From Xylaria sp. FL1777 (Eukaryota > Ascomycota > Sordariomycetes > Xylariales > Xylariaceae): a stretch of DNA of 60,479 nucleotides. This document shows positions 23,809-35,859 of the stretch, piece after piece. The position numbers and the translations under genes were made by a program. The first letter of the stretch is position 1; the number at the start of each line of letters is the position of its first letter. Under the pieces are notes generated by a model, which was not told the origin of the DNA, made no database searches, and saw only the letters and a program-made list of their open reading frames with translations. The stretch covers positions 1 through 60,479 of the forward strand of contig MU400742.1 of assembly GCA_022578965.1 (NCBI GenBank), given 5' to 3'.

Positions 23809-25128
23809 CTACCATTCCCGAATACTCCCATCTGGACCGTGGAACACTTTGCACTGCCACGGCAGGGTTTCTTTGGAAATCCTTTTCACAACCTCCTCAT
23901 CAATATCAATTCCAAGACCATAGCCTGTCGGCGCCTTAACGTAGCCACCGTTCCCGATATCAAACACAGTTGGGTCCTTCAAGTATGTTAGGAGGTCAAT
24001 ACCATCACCGGATTCTGTGTTGTAATGCATTCCTAGACTCATCTCCAGGATGGCGAAATTAGGTGAGCTTATGGCAATCTGCATACAGGCCGCAAAAGCC
24101 ACAGGACCCAAGGGACAGTGAGGCGCAATGGCGACATCATAAGCTTCACACATTGTAGCGATGCGCTTTGTTTCGCTGATACCCCCGGCGTGTGCGATGT
24201 CGGGCTGTAGAATATCGACACTGGCGTCTTCGAGGAAGCGCTTGACGTCCCAGCGGGTATATAATCGCTCTCCCAAGGCAATGGGGATCGTGGTGAGACC
24301 GGAGAGTTGTTTGATGGCTTCAGGATGTTCGTTAAGCAAAGGCTCCTCGATAAAGAGCGGGCGATGAGGCTCTAGAGCGCTTGCAAGCTGTTTAGCCATA
24401 GCCTTGTGCACACGACCATGAAAGTCCAGGCCGGCATCGAGGCCCAGCGACTTCACAATCTTTAACCTCTCAACGGCTGCGTCGAGACTTGACGGGGAGT
24501 CGACCCAGTTGAGGTCTTCTGTTGCGTTCATCTTAACGCACTTGAGACCTTGTGCTATGCGTGCCTTGCTGTGTTTCGGTCAATCCAGGGTCGTCTAGAC
24601 GGTGCATCCAAGATACGTACGCAGCGCTCTCGATATCAGAGGGCCTATCACCGCCAATCCAGCAGTATACTTGAACTTCATTGCGCACTTTGCCTCCTAG
24701 CAGCTCGTATATCGGTACCTTGAGGTTCTTTCCTGAATGTAGTCCGTCAGCGATGTTAGGAGAGTTATGTGATATCATCCCCAGTACCTTTCAGGTCCCA
24801 GAGAGCAATATCAACACCCGAGAGCGCGCTCATGAAGACGGGGCCGCCTCGATAGAAACCGTGTCTCCAAAACATCTGCCAAATATTCTCAATCTCGCTA
24901 TCTCCTGATTAGCCTAATAAACCATGAGAAGCGAGACCCAAAGAGTGCAGACTTGGCATCTTTCCCTACGATTCTAGGAATCATTTCCTCAAGACAGCCC
25001 TCAACGGCGAGATCGTGCCCCTCGAGTGTAGCCTCGCCCCAACCAAACTCGCCATTTTCGTCAGTGATCTTGACCATCAACCATCGGGGCTTCACCCGGT
25101 AGTATACTACGTTGGTGATCTTGGGCAT
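23809..25128 (-). CDS. D-galactonate dehydratase-like enolase-superfamily enzyme (DgoD-like)
   Basis: Four exons (25,128-24,953; 24,897-24,788; 24,732-24,621; 24,568-23,809) join to 385 residues, against about 382 for bacterial DgoD. The N-terminal capping domain has K-P-R-W-L-M-V-K-I and [10 protein letters not shown]. The barrel has the metal ligands and general acid/base residues expected of the family: Asp181 and His183 in G-L-D-F-H-G-R-V, Glu207 in F-I-E-E-P, Glu233 in G-E-R-L-Y, and His283 in A-P-H-C-P-L-G-P. It should dehydrate an aldonate such as galactonate to the 2-keto-3-deoxy acid, the type of substrate the aldolase at 19,604 would cleave. The introns are 55, 55 and 52 bp. The first intron ends GATAG, and that choice restores the conserved D-A-N-E-I-E-N-I-W-Q join. 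An upstream in-frame ATG exists, but 25,128 matches the family start. Confidence 0.88.
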
Positions 25129-27059
25129 TTTGAACAGGCGGGGCAGTTGTATTACTGCGAGACGCGGTGCTGGCAAATCAAGAAACACTACGGTTGGCAC
25201 AAGTGATCAAGGCCTACACAATCAAGAAGATTGTTAACACAAAGGGACCAATCAATGATAGGAACAACCTGGTTTTTTTTAGGGCCGGATGGATTAACAA
25301 ACGTACGGCGTTGCTGTAAAGGAAGCCGAATCAGCTCTACAATATATATAACCTTGGTGGATCTCATAACCACACACCGCTCGCACCCACTTGATGGGTT
25401 AAATAAATAGGAGAGACCTTCCTACGACTCGCAGACTTGAACCCGACCCGAGCTCGGCGCCGCACATCCGAAACTGTCCTGACGTTGACCAGATTATGGT
25501 CTTGCCTCTGAGGTTGGCCCCGACTCGCGAGACGTGTAGCGGGCAGCTAAGCACACACGAAATATTGTTTTTCTGATCATCGACAACACCTGCGTCTTTG
25601 GGCACTTAGGCTTTACCCCATTCTTCCGCTATTTCGTTGCCCCTCCCCTTCCCCCTCACCAGCGACTTACAAGGCTACAAAGTACCTTCCCCCGCCTCCC
25701 TTCCCCGCCTGTCCCAACCCCCACGGACTACCCACTTACTATAGAAGCTGAGGGGTAAGGGTAAGGGTGCGTGGGGGCATGTGTCTGCGTGTGTGTCTGG
25801 GATATGACCCCCAACAGCAGCCCTGCTTGCATTACGTACATGAGCCGTTAACGTACTTGCATGAAATGCTAAGGTACCGGTACCGGTAGAGCTGGGCCCT
25901 GGTAGGGAGTCGATAAAAGATGTCCCCGTGCCGCGTGATTCCCCGTGGGGGAACGGCTGTACACGTATCAGTCAAATCCCTGGTGCAACAGGACCTACGA
26001 AACAACAACCCGCCTACTTTGAACGGGGCCTGCGGATAGAGGTACGTTCTAGACTACATGTGTGGTTCTACTCACAACGACTGCACGCTGGCGATACCTA
26101 TGCCTGTGAAAGATGGCCGGAGCCATCAACGTATATACTATACGTACATCTCCCCGGGAAAAATTACTTACTGTAACTATTGTATATCAACCATTGATGA
26201 TTTGGTGCGGAGCCGTGTAGTTATAATATTTCCCGGCTCTAGCGCGCGTTAGGCGCATGACAATTCAGAGCCGTACTGTAGAAACGAGCAGGGTTCCCGA
26301 GAAAAGGCTGTATAGGTTGCATCGCCGTGTCATGCATGTAGCAATGACCGCCCTCTTTTCGCTGACAATGTGCCTCCTTGCAGTCGAGATGTGTTGTCTG
26401 CAAGGGGGCCTGAAGGGCAACACGAAGAAAAACATCACACGACCAGAGCTCGCGGAAGAATTTAGGACTACTCCGAACATACCCCAAATAGGCTCCAACA
26501 GCACTAGACAGTTATATCCGTAGTGAATAGCCGTGCTGCATCTACGTCATAGAGAGAGGAGATCGACTTGGCGAGTTGATATAAAATATCTGAGAATGGG
26601 TTAACCTTGGCTAAGTAGAGTCGTCCGAGTGACTGGGTACCATAACTGCTAATTGGCCTAACGCTTTTCCTTACCGTTGAAAATCAAAGAACGAGCAACT
26701 TTGACCGAATCTACTCTTGCTCGACGCCGTATCATTTTGGCACACGGTATACGCTATGTCAGGACCGGCATCATATTGAAGTATTTAGTTAGATAGTAAG
26801 GCATAAGGAATCTACACTCTAACACGTGTAGCTGGTGTGTGAATTATAAGAGGTAGACACCCGAATCTACCCTCTGGTTAGGTACCTGGGCGTCAAGAAG
26901 GCATAATTTCAAGTCACATCCACTGTGTCATGTGAAGTAGAGGGTATTGTTATCACAGGTGAATGAATATATACATGGTATACTTACGCCAATATACTGT
27001 TGTTGCATCGACGGACGCGCGTTTTGTCCCTAGTCCGTCAGTGATCCATGTAATGACGG
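25129..27059. other. Intergenic, no gene recognised
   Basis: A C-rich pyrimidine stretch lies at about 25,610-25,740, followed by GGGGTAAGGGTAAGGGT at 25,752-25,768 and a duplicated TACCGG near 25,873-25,886. Overlapping short open frames on both strands around 26,240-26,520 have no recognisable content. The start of the region is the dehydratase promoter. The end is the GUF1 3' region. Confidence 0.55.
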
Positions 27060-29213
27060 TTACTTGGCCAAGAACCTCTGGAAAGCTTCCTGCTCAATCA
27101 CAACATTGCCGACAGAGCGGAGTTTTTTCCTCCCTTCCTTCTGCTTCTCCAACAGCTTCTTCCGTCTGGTGATATCGCTAGCATGTAGCTTTGCCAGCAC
27201 GTCCTTGCGAAAGGGCTTCAGCGTTTCTCTGGCAATGATCTTCTTGCCGACGGCCGCTTGGATGACCACCTCAAACATCTGCCGTTGCACATGTTCCTTG
27301 AACTTGGCAACCCATTGTCTGCCGAGACGCTCTACCTGCGACCTGTGGACGACGCGTGCTATCGCGTCAACTGGTTGCTTATTGACAAGTAACTGCAACT
27401 TGACGAGATCGCTTTGTCGCCAGCCGGCATCTTCGTAGTCGAGAGTGGCATAGCCCTTTGTGACCCCCTTCAACTTCCCAAAGAGGTCGTCCACAAGCTG
27501 GGCCGTAGGGATACGGTACTTGACAATAACCTGCATGCCCTGGAAGAATTCAATGCTTTCCTGTTCACCACGGTTGACCTCGCATAGCTCGATAGCACGG
27601 CCGAGATATTCCTCCGGGACTGTTATGGTGGCTAGTACGAAGGGTTCGTAGAAAGTGGCTCCGCGCGTTTTGCTATCTTCAAGTTCAGGAAACTGAGTAG
27701 GGCTTTGGTGAACGGTTTCTACACCATCCCCCCATATAACCTTGGTCTGGACAGCAGGTTCGGTGATGATGACACTCGCGCCGTATTCCTGGCGCAAGCG
27801 GTCTTGGAAGACAGAGCAGTGGAGACTACCTAGAAAACCGACTCGCCAGCCTGCCCCAAGAGCTTCGGAGTGATCCTTGTACAGGGTGATGCTACGGTCG
27901 TTGAGGACCAGTTGGCTAATGCTGTCAGAGAGACGGCTGTAGTCGGCGGGATCAGTAGGGAAAGCGGCGACGAAAACCATGGGTTTCGGTTCCTCGAAAC
28001 CCGGATATGGCGCGACAACGTCTTCTGACCCGAGTGTCGTGAAAGTATCTCCGATTTTGGCATCCTGGATCTTCTTCATGCCGGGGTTGAAGAAGATGTA
28101 ACCGACCTGACCAGCTCGTAGAACCGTCTGTGACACTTGAGTTGGATACCTGATGCCCACTTCCCCAACGGTATATTTTTGACCGGTGGCAAAGCTCACG
28201 AGCTGATCGCCTGCCCTGACTGTTCCATCGAAGAGCCTGACAAGGCAGACGACGCCGCGAAAGCTGTCATACCAGGAGTCGACGAGTAGCATTCTCAACG
28301 GCTTCGTCTCATCCCCCGAGGGCGCGGGGATGGTATCAACGATTGCAGGCAGTAGGCTTTTGACGTTCAAGCCAGTCTTCGCGCTTACGCCGATGGCCTT
28401 GCTCGAGTCTAGCTCGAACGTCGACTCCAATTGCTCCAGCACCCTCGGAACATCGGCGGCGGCCATGTCCACCTTGTTGATGACGGGGAGGATTTTTAGA
28501 CCCTCGGCAAAGGCGAGATAGAAGTTGGCAACAGTCTGGGCCTGGACGCCCTGACTCGCATCCACCAGCAACAAAGCGCCGCCGCAGCTCGCATAGGACC
28601 GAGTGACCTCAGCGCGGAAGTCGACATGGCCCGGGGTGTCAACGAGGTGCAGCAGGTAGTCGTGGCCATCGCGGTTGTAGATCATGGTGCATGTCTGGGC
28701 CTTGACAGTGATGCCACGTTCGCGCTCAACCTCGAGGGTGTCGAGGATCTGGCGATTTGCATTCGATGAGGAGATGGTGCCGGTGAGCTCGAGCAGCCGG
28801 TCGGACAGCGTCGACTTGCCATGGTCGATGTGCGCGACAATGCAGAAGTTGCGAAAGCGGTCGATCGGGATAGCCGCTATACGGCGCTCGAGGTCGCTCG
28901 CGGGGATGGCCTTAGAGCTGCTGAAGCGAGGCGTCGTCTGGGTGTTGTTGTTGTTGTTGTGTGCGGCGGCCGGCCGAGGCGTCGGACGCATCATGCTCGT
29001 CGTCATGCTCGTCGTCATGCTTGTTATCATGCGCCATGACCGTCGGCACGATGGAGCGCCGCCGGCGGGGGAGCCGCGCTTCCATGCCGCGCCAGCATGC
29101 AGCAGATGCGATTGTGAAGGTGAATGAAGCGAGCGAGTGCTATGAAGTGTACCGGGAGGCCCTTGGCTGAGGCATGATCGCATGCAGGCGGATGCGGACC
29201 TGCTGCCACCCAT
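27060..29213 (-). CDS. GUF1: Translation factor GUF1, mitochondrial (EF4/LepA GTPase)
   Basis: A single-exon protein of 717 residues. GUF1 is the mitochondrial form of bacterial LepA/EF4, a ribosome-binding GTPase that supports mitochondrial translation under stress. The GTPase motifs are in order: A-H-I-D-H-G-K-S-T (about 127-135), R-G-I-T, D-T-P-G-H, N-K-V-D and S-A-K. The unique LepA C-terminal domain follows ([14 protein letters not shown] near the end), so the protein is full length. The first 100 or so residues are Arg/Ser/Ala-rich, as in a mitochondrial presequence. They also hold two low-complexity tracts: a Met-Thr-Ser repeat (residues 62-75) and five Asn in a row. Later ATGs within this leader could be the real start. 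A cluster of GATAA motifs lies just upstream. Confidence 0.95.
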   Translation of the reverse strand: MGGSRSASACMRSCLSQGPPGTLHSTRSLHSPSQSHLLHAGAAWKRGSPAGGAPSCRRSWRMITSMTTSMTTSMMRPTPRPAAAHNNNNNTQTTPRFSSSKAIPASDLERRIAAIPIDRFRNFCIVAHIDHGKSTLSDRLLELTGTISSSNANRQILDTLEVERERGITVKAQTCTMIYNRDGHDYLLHLVDTPGHVDFRAEVTRSYASCGGALLLVDASQGVQAQTVANFYLAFAEGLKILPVINKVDMAAADVPRVLEQLESTFELDSSKAIGVSAKTGLNVKSLLPAIVDTIPAPSGDETKPLRMLLVDSWYDSFRGVVCLVRLFDGTVRAGDQLVSFATGQKYTVGEVGIRYPTQVSQTVLRAGQVGYIFFNPGMKKIQDAKIGDTFTTLGSEDVVAPYPGFEEPKPMVFVAAFPTDPADYSRLSDSISQLVLNDRSITLYKDHSEALGAGWRVGFLGSLHCSVFQDRLRQEYGASVIITEPAVQTKVIWGDGVETVHQSPTQFPELEDSKTRGATFYEPFVLATITVPEEYLGRAIELCEVNRGEQESIEFFQGMQVIVKYRIPTAQLVDDLFGKLKGVTKGYATLDYEDAGWRQSDLVKLQLLVNKQPVDAIARVVHRSQVERLGRQWVAKFKEHVQRQMFEVVIQAAVGKKIIARETLKPFRKDVLAKLHASDITRRKKLLEKQKEGRKKLRSVGNVVIEQEAFQRFLAK

Positions 29214-29335
29214 CCATTCAAATTTGTTCTGGGCGGCGACGGCGTGAGCGTAGGCGTAGTAGGCTGAGAAGATTTACAACGAGGCAAGCGTCATAACATG
29301 GAGATCATCGTTGTCGGTCTTGCCTTTTTGTTGTC

Positions 29336-29372
29336 TACCGTTATCGTTATCGTTATCATTATCGTTATCATC
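29336..29372. promoter_or_regulatory. GATAA cluster upstream of GUF1
   Basis: TTATCG/TTATCA is repeated five times in a row at 29,340-29,370 (GATAAC on the minus strand), 125-160 bp upstream of the GUF1 start codon and about 330 bp upstream of MAD2. GATAA is the core site for fungal GATA-type zinc-finger factors. Whether it binds one here, or is simply a microsatellite, is not shown by sequence. Confidence 0.45.
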
Positions 29373-29702
29373 GTCGTCAAATGCCTACCTAGTTACCTAT
29401 TCTCTTATCAAGTTCTGCACAGTGTCCATGTCCATTTGTATCACTAAAGTTACCTACGCATATGTACGTAGGAGCTGCTGCGCACGGGAATAGCATACAG
29501 TACGTAAAGTAGCCAGCGTACGGTGCTCCATCCCATCACCCCGCCAAAGCGACAGTGCAAAAGTAAACAAATCCCAACCCATTCTCAACCCATTCGACAG
29601 CGTAGCCCCTCTACCTCGTTCAAAGCTGTCCTAACGAGAGCCCTTCCGTGCATCGCCGATTGACCGATTGACCAATTCTCCAAACAGAGTTTGCTATCCG
29701 TC

Positions 29703-30682
29703 ATGCCTCCTCCTACGACAACGACGGAAAAGGACAAATCCAAGGTCCACAAGCTGTCCCTTAAGGGAAGCGCAAAGCTCGTCGCTGAATTCGTACGTTG
29801 GTAGTTGGTTTTACCTGTTAGAGGTGCCGAGGCGCATACACTCGACTTTACGCTGACAAACATGCTCCTGTATAGTTCCAATACTCGATTCATACTATCC
29901 TGTATGTTCTATGCGGTGTCGAATACCCAACCACCACGGAACAACCTTGTCGCGGCTAAGACCAAGTCCACTAACAACCACCCGTAGGTTCCAAAGAGGT
30001 GTCTATCCAGCCGAGGACTTCACAGCGTACGAACAGAAGCCCAAATACCTTTGGAATTAACAATTTTTGAATCCGCAAGCTGACCATATCTCCTTTCACC
30101 CCAAACAGGGTTAAAAAGTATGGCCTCAATATGCTCGTATCTGCCGACGATCAAGTCAAAGCCTACATCAAGAAGATCATGTCACAGCTCGATAGGTGGA
30201 TGCAGCACGGCAAGATCAGCAAGCTGGTTATCGTCATTACCGACAAAGACACGGGCGAGCACGTCGAGAGGTGGCAATTCGACGTACAGATCTTCGCCTC
30301 TTCGAAGTCCAAGAAATCCTCCAAATCAATAACCCCCGCCGCTACCGGCGACCAGGAGAACAGCAGCAGCAGGAACGGCGGTGGCGGTGGTGGCACAAAT
30401 GCGACGTCCTTGGCCGACCCGTCCAAGACCGAAGCCGAGATCCAAGCCGAGATTGCCGCTCTATTCCGCCAGATTACTGCCTCTGTCACCTTCCTCCCAC
30501 AGCTCGCTGGTGACTGCACCTTCAACGTCCTCGTGTACGCTGATGCTGACAGCGAGGTGCCTGTAGAATGGGGAGATAGTGATGCTAAGGAGATTGTCAA
30601 TGGTGAGCGAGTACAGTTGCGCGGATTCAGCACGAGCAACCACCGAGTAGAGACACTTGTGAGCTACCGTCTTGGGAATTAG
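29703..30682 (+). CDS. MAD2: Spindle assembly checkpoint protein MAD2 (HORMA domain)
   Basis: Four exons (29,703-29,792; 29,876-29,901; 29,988-30,026; 30,109-30,682) encode 242 residues. Exon 2 is only 26 bp and exon 3 only 39 bp. Splicing gives F-Q-Y-S-I-H-T-I-L-F-Q-R-G-V-Y-P, the conserved HORMA start, then K-K-Y-G-L-N-M-L-V. The C-terminal safety-belt region is present (V-E-W-G-D-S-D and H-R-V-E-T-L-V-S-Y-R). MAD2 holds CDC20 inactive at unattached kinetochores. The protein is longer than the usual 200 or so residues because of a low-complexity insert at about 115-155, rich in Ser, Lys and then Gly. It is transcribed away from GUF1, with 489 bp between the two start codons. Confidence 0.95.
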
Positions 30683-31205
30683 GTGTCTCCTGCAGTTATC
30701 CCGAGGCACAAGTTCCCTGATTTTGCCTTCGATTAGTTGTTTTAGTTGTAAATTCTTGGGAGTGGCGTTGGCTGTGATGGAAGGGAAGACAGTCTCGCAA
30801 GCAATAGGTCATCTGCTCAAGGCGTTCTGGGGGTACATCCGGTCGGGGAAACAAGCTATTCTACAAACGTCAAGTTTTGGAAACTGCCGAGTCAAAGTAA
30901 ACATGACCATCGACATGAATGACTAACCATAGGAGCCAATACTATGTCGATAATATCCGACTTAAATGTGAGACTCTAAGATTAACCAGAATCTAACAAG
31001 CCTCTAAAGAGGTAGCAGCATGCGTATCTACTCCAACATTTTAGAAACTTAAGACCTGCACTCATGCTTCCCATGTACGCTCGCATACCAAAATCGTACT
31101 CCCACCCGCACAACATTGTTTTGCTTCGTATGAATTCCAGTGCCTTTCACAAATCACATCGTAATCCTTTATTAGCACGATATGTGAATAGACGACCGAC
31201 TTCCC
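30683..31205. other. Convergent 3' region of MAD2 and UBP14
   Basis: The two genes end toward each other here. No gene, repeat or other motif seen. Confidence 0.6.
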
Positions 31206-33742
31206 TTAGACCCTATTAAAGAAGTAGATGTAAGCTGTTTTCTTCATCTCTTCGACATCTGCAGCTTCGACAACCTTTTCATCGTTGAAGAGTACCCATT
31301 TCGGGTTATCTGAGGAATCGAGCTGTTTGCGAATGAATGCCACATAATGTCTAATAGAGTTAGTAGTCCTTTCTTCGCTCGTGGAGGCCGAGTTATGCTC
31401 ACCCTGCATGGATACTGGTTCCTTTGTGGCATACAATGCTTTGTAGCTGAAAGTTTGCGGGGAGATCCGTAGATCCAGCTTCAACATTTCCTGTATTCTC
31501 CTCGGCAGTGTCACCTTGATCATCGGGATGACTGAATAGCCATTCAACTGCTCGCTCTACATCGCCATTCGTCTCCTTAAGGGCCTTACGTGCCTGTGGT
31601 GCGTTGAATCCCATGGCCCCAAGCATCTCGATCTTCTCAGGATCCGCTCCATCGCTTCCGTCCGTACCAGTTGATGTGAGGACTAATGGCTCATCGATAT
31701 CTTCGTCTTCCATATGAGCGAACAACCATTCCATAGCAATATTCGCGTCCGAGTTGCCTGTTGCATGGAGGGCCTTTTCACAGCGATTGCGAGGGAATCC
31801 CATGGCCATTAGCTGTTCAAGTGCACCCTCATTCGGAGTAAACACTGGGGTAACGGCTTTATCATCTTCCGGGAGCAATTCCTCGGATTCCTGATAACCG
31901 GGTGAAAGGTACTCATCTAATGGAAATGCATCATTACCTACGATGACAGGAACGTCAACTTTACGCGGCACCCAATTCTCCACCGTCATCTTTCGGGCAT
32001 TAACCACAAGGGTAGTCGGGAACGTCTTGAATAGAGCTTGTTTCATAAATCCCACAGTGCTGTCGCACCCCGGACAAGTTAGTTCAACGGCCTCTTGGGC
32101 CGTGAAACGGTTCAGACACTGTTCTAACGTGACTGCCTGATAAACGTCACCTTCTCCACCCTCAGACCGTGGAACTTTTTCGAGCGGTACATCGATGAAG
32201 ATGCTGTCTTGCTCGGTCGATGAGTAGCGAACCTTTTTGCAGTTGATGCATTGCAATCGCTGCTCTATTATGAAGCGGAATGGTTGTGTTGGGTCTGTCA
32301 AGGGAGCTGGGTGCTGTGATCGCGTAATTAGCTTGATAAGGTGCTGAAGGAATTCGAACGAATCTTGCTGTCGCATGGTAGAGAATTCTGCGTGGCCACG
32401 ACCAATCAAATGTTTTAGCATGCTAGGTGCAAGACCCTTCTGATGTAGAATCTCAGGAGGATGTTCTGATGCTACGATATCGCCATCAGGCTTAGAATAG
32501 CGGCCGGAGAGTAAACCATCTGCTACCTTGCGTAACTGCGTCTCCAGATCCTGGGCCGGGTCGGGAACGCTTGGTAGATCGGCACTGGGGATGTTATAAC
32601 GATCCTGAAATGAGGGTAGATCAAACAGACACTGCAAAATGCTGGCGAGATAGCAACTATTTCCAAGATTTTTCAGCCCAGTCAGGCTAGGCCCAAACAA
32701 TGGCCGCAGTTCCTTTCCGTCCTCTGTCGTCATAGAAAACTCCCACCGTAAATTCTGCTCGATTTGCATCTCGGCTAAACTCTTCTCAGTCTTGACCTGG
32801 TCGGCTAGGAGGATACCCCAGTGTGCCAAATGGGGCGCAAGATCATTATCCAGGCGCTCTTCATCACATTGATAACAGTAGACGTCGGCAGACCCCTCCG
32901 GCGTTATGGAACCAAGTTTGACAGCGATTGCATGTTGTGACTCAGTAGCATGGGCCAGTCCGTGTGAATTGCCTCCAACGCCACCGAACTGAGCCCTTCC
33001 GCAACCTAGATTCCCACAGACCAGACATAACCAGAGATTTTCTTTGAGGTCGCACTTGGAACAATGTCCTAAATCGCCGCTCTCGATCTTACGGCTTGTC
33101 TCCTGCTGCAGCATAAGAATATGCTCGCAGGTGGACATTTCCTGCTCCCATGCTTTGACCTCCTCCTGACGAGAGAACGTATTAGCTTTAAGAATGCCGT
33201 TGACGAGCGGAGCAAGCTTCGCGTGAGATTTGTCGAGCTCCTTTACGCATTCATGACATTTGACAGCAGTGCTGATGTCGTATCGGTCGGCTTCGGTCTC
33301 GGCCGCAATAGCCAACTTTGTCATCTTGGTAGGAGGCTCATCTTTTACGACTCGCTTTCGGGTTCGACGGATATTCAGTGCAAGGGGATGGTTTCTAGTG
33401 ACATAGTGAAGCTGGGAATGCGTTCTCTCGCCGACACACCCCCCATTGAAGCACTGGAGGCAGACATCGAGACCTTCCGGGTCATCCTAGAACTAGTCAG
33501 GAAGGCCGGAAGACTGGCAACGGGGAACGATCCGCGACGATGTTGGCGTAGAAACCACATAGAAAGAGTTGATGACGTACAATGGAGTCGAAGCATTGTG
33601 TGCAATCCTCGCGGTAAACAGACTGAGCTGGTGTGGGTGGGCTTAAAGCTACCGCAAGTGATTAGCACGGCCCAAGGACGAATTTCTCTAAAGTTGAAGC
33701 TTATATGCACCTACAGAGGGACTCCAGATGCTGGCATGCCAT
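31206..33742 (-). CDS. UBP14: Ubiquitin carboxyl-terminal hydrolase UBP14 (USP5/isopeptidase T type)
   Basis: Four exons (33,742-33,715; 33,648-33,581; 33,486-31,403; 31,350-31,206) make 774 residues, near the 781 of yeast Ubp14. The domains in order are an N-terminal variant zinc finger (C-T-Q-C-F-D...C-L-Q-C-F-N-G-G-C, about 24-55), a ZnF-UBP domain that binds the free ubiquitin tail (C-E-H-I-L to about 225), the catalytic Cys box N-L-G-N-S-C-Y-L-A-S (Cys310), two UBA domains (about 586-690) and the His box H-A-G-H-Y-V-A-F-I. The last intron falls inside the His box. The enzyme disassembles unanchored ubiquitin chains. The introns are 66, 94 and 52 bp. The first, with donor GTAGGT, is chosen because it alone keeps the S-P-P-T-P-A-Q-S-V-Y-R frame. 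A long plus-strand open frame over the 5' end is a shadow. Confidence 0.95.
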
Positions 33743-35236
33743 GATGAATAGCGGAAGTGAACAGTAATGCTGCGGCTAGACCGTACCGAGCGGCGGATGA
33801 AAAAACGGATGGACGGTGGGAACAAGGGACAAACCCTGAGAGAAACGTCCCTCGTTATCGGGGACGACTTAATAAGCGATGTTGTGATGTTCTGTTATTC
33901 TGGTGGTCTGGTTGTTTGGTTAGGCGGGGAATGTCAGAAATCTACCTAGTAAACAAGAAACAGAACGATTACCGCTGTTCGGACTCGCGATGACTGCCGG
34001 GGAGAAGAGGTATGCGGAAAGAAAGATCCCAGAAGAGAGCACAAGAAATCTGTATAGTGCAAGGTTAAGGCGACCTGAGGTGCAGGCAGCCAACGAAGGC
34101 TCCAGGTCAGTTTTCAGGTACCTCTTTTTCGCGCTTTGCTACCTCCCTTGAGGTGATGCAATCGGGTAGATAGGGCAAGCTGAAGCTGTTTCAAAGTCAC
34201 CCCGCCTCGAGCTTGACACACTGCCTAGGAGGTACCGGTGTTAAGGAAAGAAGATACCTTGGGTACCGTATCTAGTAAAGTACTTATAGGAGGGGTAGTA
34301 CTTATTCAGAGGTACTGGACTATCTAGGATGTTGTACCTAACTCTTGCCCCGCACTCACAGCTGCGAGGTACCTGGATACATACAGATACCTACCATGTA
34401 CTTAGTCAAGTATGTATCTAGCAACTTGAACACAGCTTGTCTGATGTCGGGCCCCTATTAGCATATGTAAGTAGGTATCTAGGTAAACGGTACAGCATCT
34501 CGGAATCAATTGTTTAGATACCCGGTATGTAGAAAGGGCAGGTAGGCGATATACCCTCGGAGAAGAAGCTCGGATCCGACGTAAAATCCTCCAGATCGGA
34601 TCTGATAAGACAAGAGTACCCCATTAAGCAGGGGATTTCCCATGTGCACAGTGCGACTGAGACACGGATTAGTACATACCTACCCCTACAGTATGACCAG
34701 TGTAGGTACATGGCCTGAAGGTGCCTACTAGAAACCCAGCTAGCCAGCTTACAGGTTTGCTACCTACTAGGTACCTACTACCTACCTAAGCAAGCTCCAG
34801 ATATACAGTGCGCAAAGCTATCCCCGTGATAATGAAATCATAGGCCGTTGAAGCTCCCTGATTCGCCACGGGTGGGCAACTTCATCATTTGCGACCGAGA
34901 TCGCCGCCCAAACGAATACAAAGCCCACTGGTTAGCTCCGGAGTAGATGGCTTCCAGTCTTTTTATTAATAATTCCTTCCTTAGCATTTCACTCAATCGC
35001 CATTCACCACCACCATCATCCTATTACCTACCCAGTCGAGCATCACGCCGCATACCACAGTACATTTAGAACACTCTAACCACACGATCATTTCGCTTGT
35101 GTCAATCACGAGCCATAATTTACTACACAATCGACTGAATCACGCCTGTCTCTCGGTTTGCAGAGAACTAAGGACACCACTGGCGCTGTAACCACCACAA
35201 GATCCAGCGACGATATAAGCACAATTCGATACCACC
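33743..35236. other. Divergent intergenic region upstream of UBP14 and ISU1
   Basis: No gene seen. ACCTAC/GTAGGT-type motifs are dense at about 34,220-34,500 and 34,680-34,800. The 250 bp before ISU1 are C-rich and look like a fungal promoter and leader. Confidence 0.6.
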
Positions 35237-35859
35237 ATGCTGTCAAGGACGCTTGCCAACTCGGCGCGCCGCCTTGTGGCAACGTCGACGCCTCGTATGG
35301 CCGTGCGCCAAACTATTAATCCTATGGCCAACGGCGCACGCCGGTCCTACCACGAGAAAGTCTTGGATCACTACAACCGGCCGCGCAACGTCGGCTCAAT
35401 GCAGAAGAATGACGTTGATGTCGGTACTGGATTAGTTGGTGCGCCTGCCTGCGGCGACGTCATGAAGCTTCAGATCCGTGTTGACCCCAGTGACAACCGT
35501 ATCTCCGACGTCAAATTCAAGACCTTCGGCTGTGGCAGCGCTATTGCGAGCTCGAGTTATCTGACCGAGTTGGTTCGTGGCATGACCCTGGAAGAAGCCG
35601 GCAGGATTAAGAACACGGAGATTGCCAAAGAGCTGTGTCTACCACCCGTCAAATGTGAGCTTCCTATCGCTTTGTGCGATCGTAAGAAACGCAAACGCTA
35701 ACGTTGATTGAAGTACACTGCTCTATGTTGGCCGAGGATGCCATCAAGTCCGCTATCTCTAACTACTACACTAAAAACCCTCACGCGCGCCCGACAAACC
35801 TTGCGGGTACTGGGGTCAAGCTTCCTGGGGCTAGTGAAGTCGCCACAGCCGCTGCATGA
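35237..35859 (+). CDS. ISU1: Iron-sulfur cluster assembly scaffold ISU1/IscU
   Basis: Two exons (35,237-35,654 and 35,714-35,859; intron 59 bp, GTGAGC donor) give 187 residues. It is the mitochondrial scaffold on which new Fe-S clusters are built from sulfide supplied by Nfs1. The three ligand cysteines are present: Cys72 in G-A-P-A-C-G-D, Cys99 in F-G-C-G-S and Cys142 in L-H-C-S-M-L. The chaperone-binding L-P-P-V-K motif is at 135-139, and the intron lies immediately after it. The first 35 or so residues are Arg/Ala/Ser-rich with no acids, a typical mitochondrial presequence. Confidence 0.96.

Noticed and set aside
25752..25768. Telomere-like GGGGTAAGGGTAAGGGT
   Set aside because: The unit is TAAGGG, only two or three copies, and not the TTAGGG array of fungal telomeres. 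It is flanked by ordinary spacer.
33121..33744. 207-codon plus-strand frame opposite UBP14
   Set aside because: The minus strand here encodes the conserved zinc-finger N-terminus of UBP14 across three exons. The plus-strand frame is its shadow.
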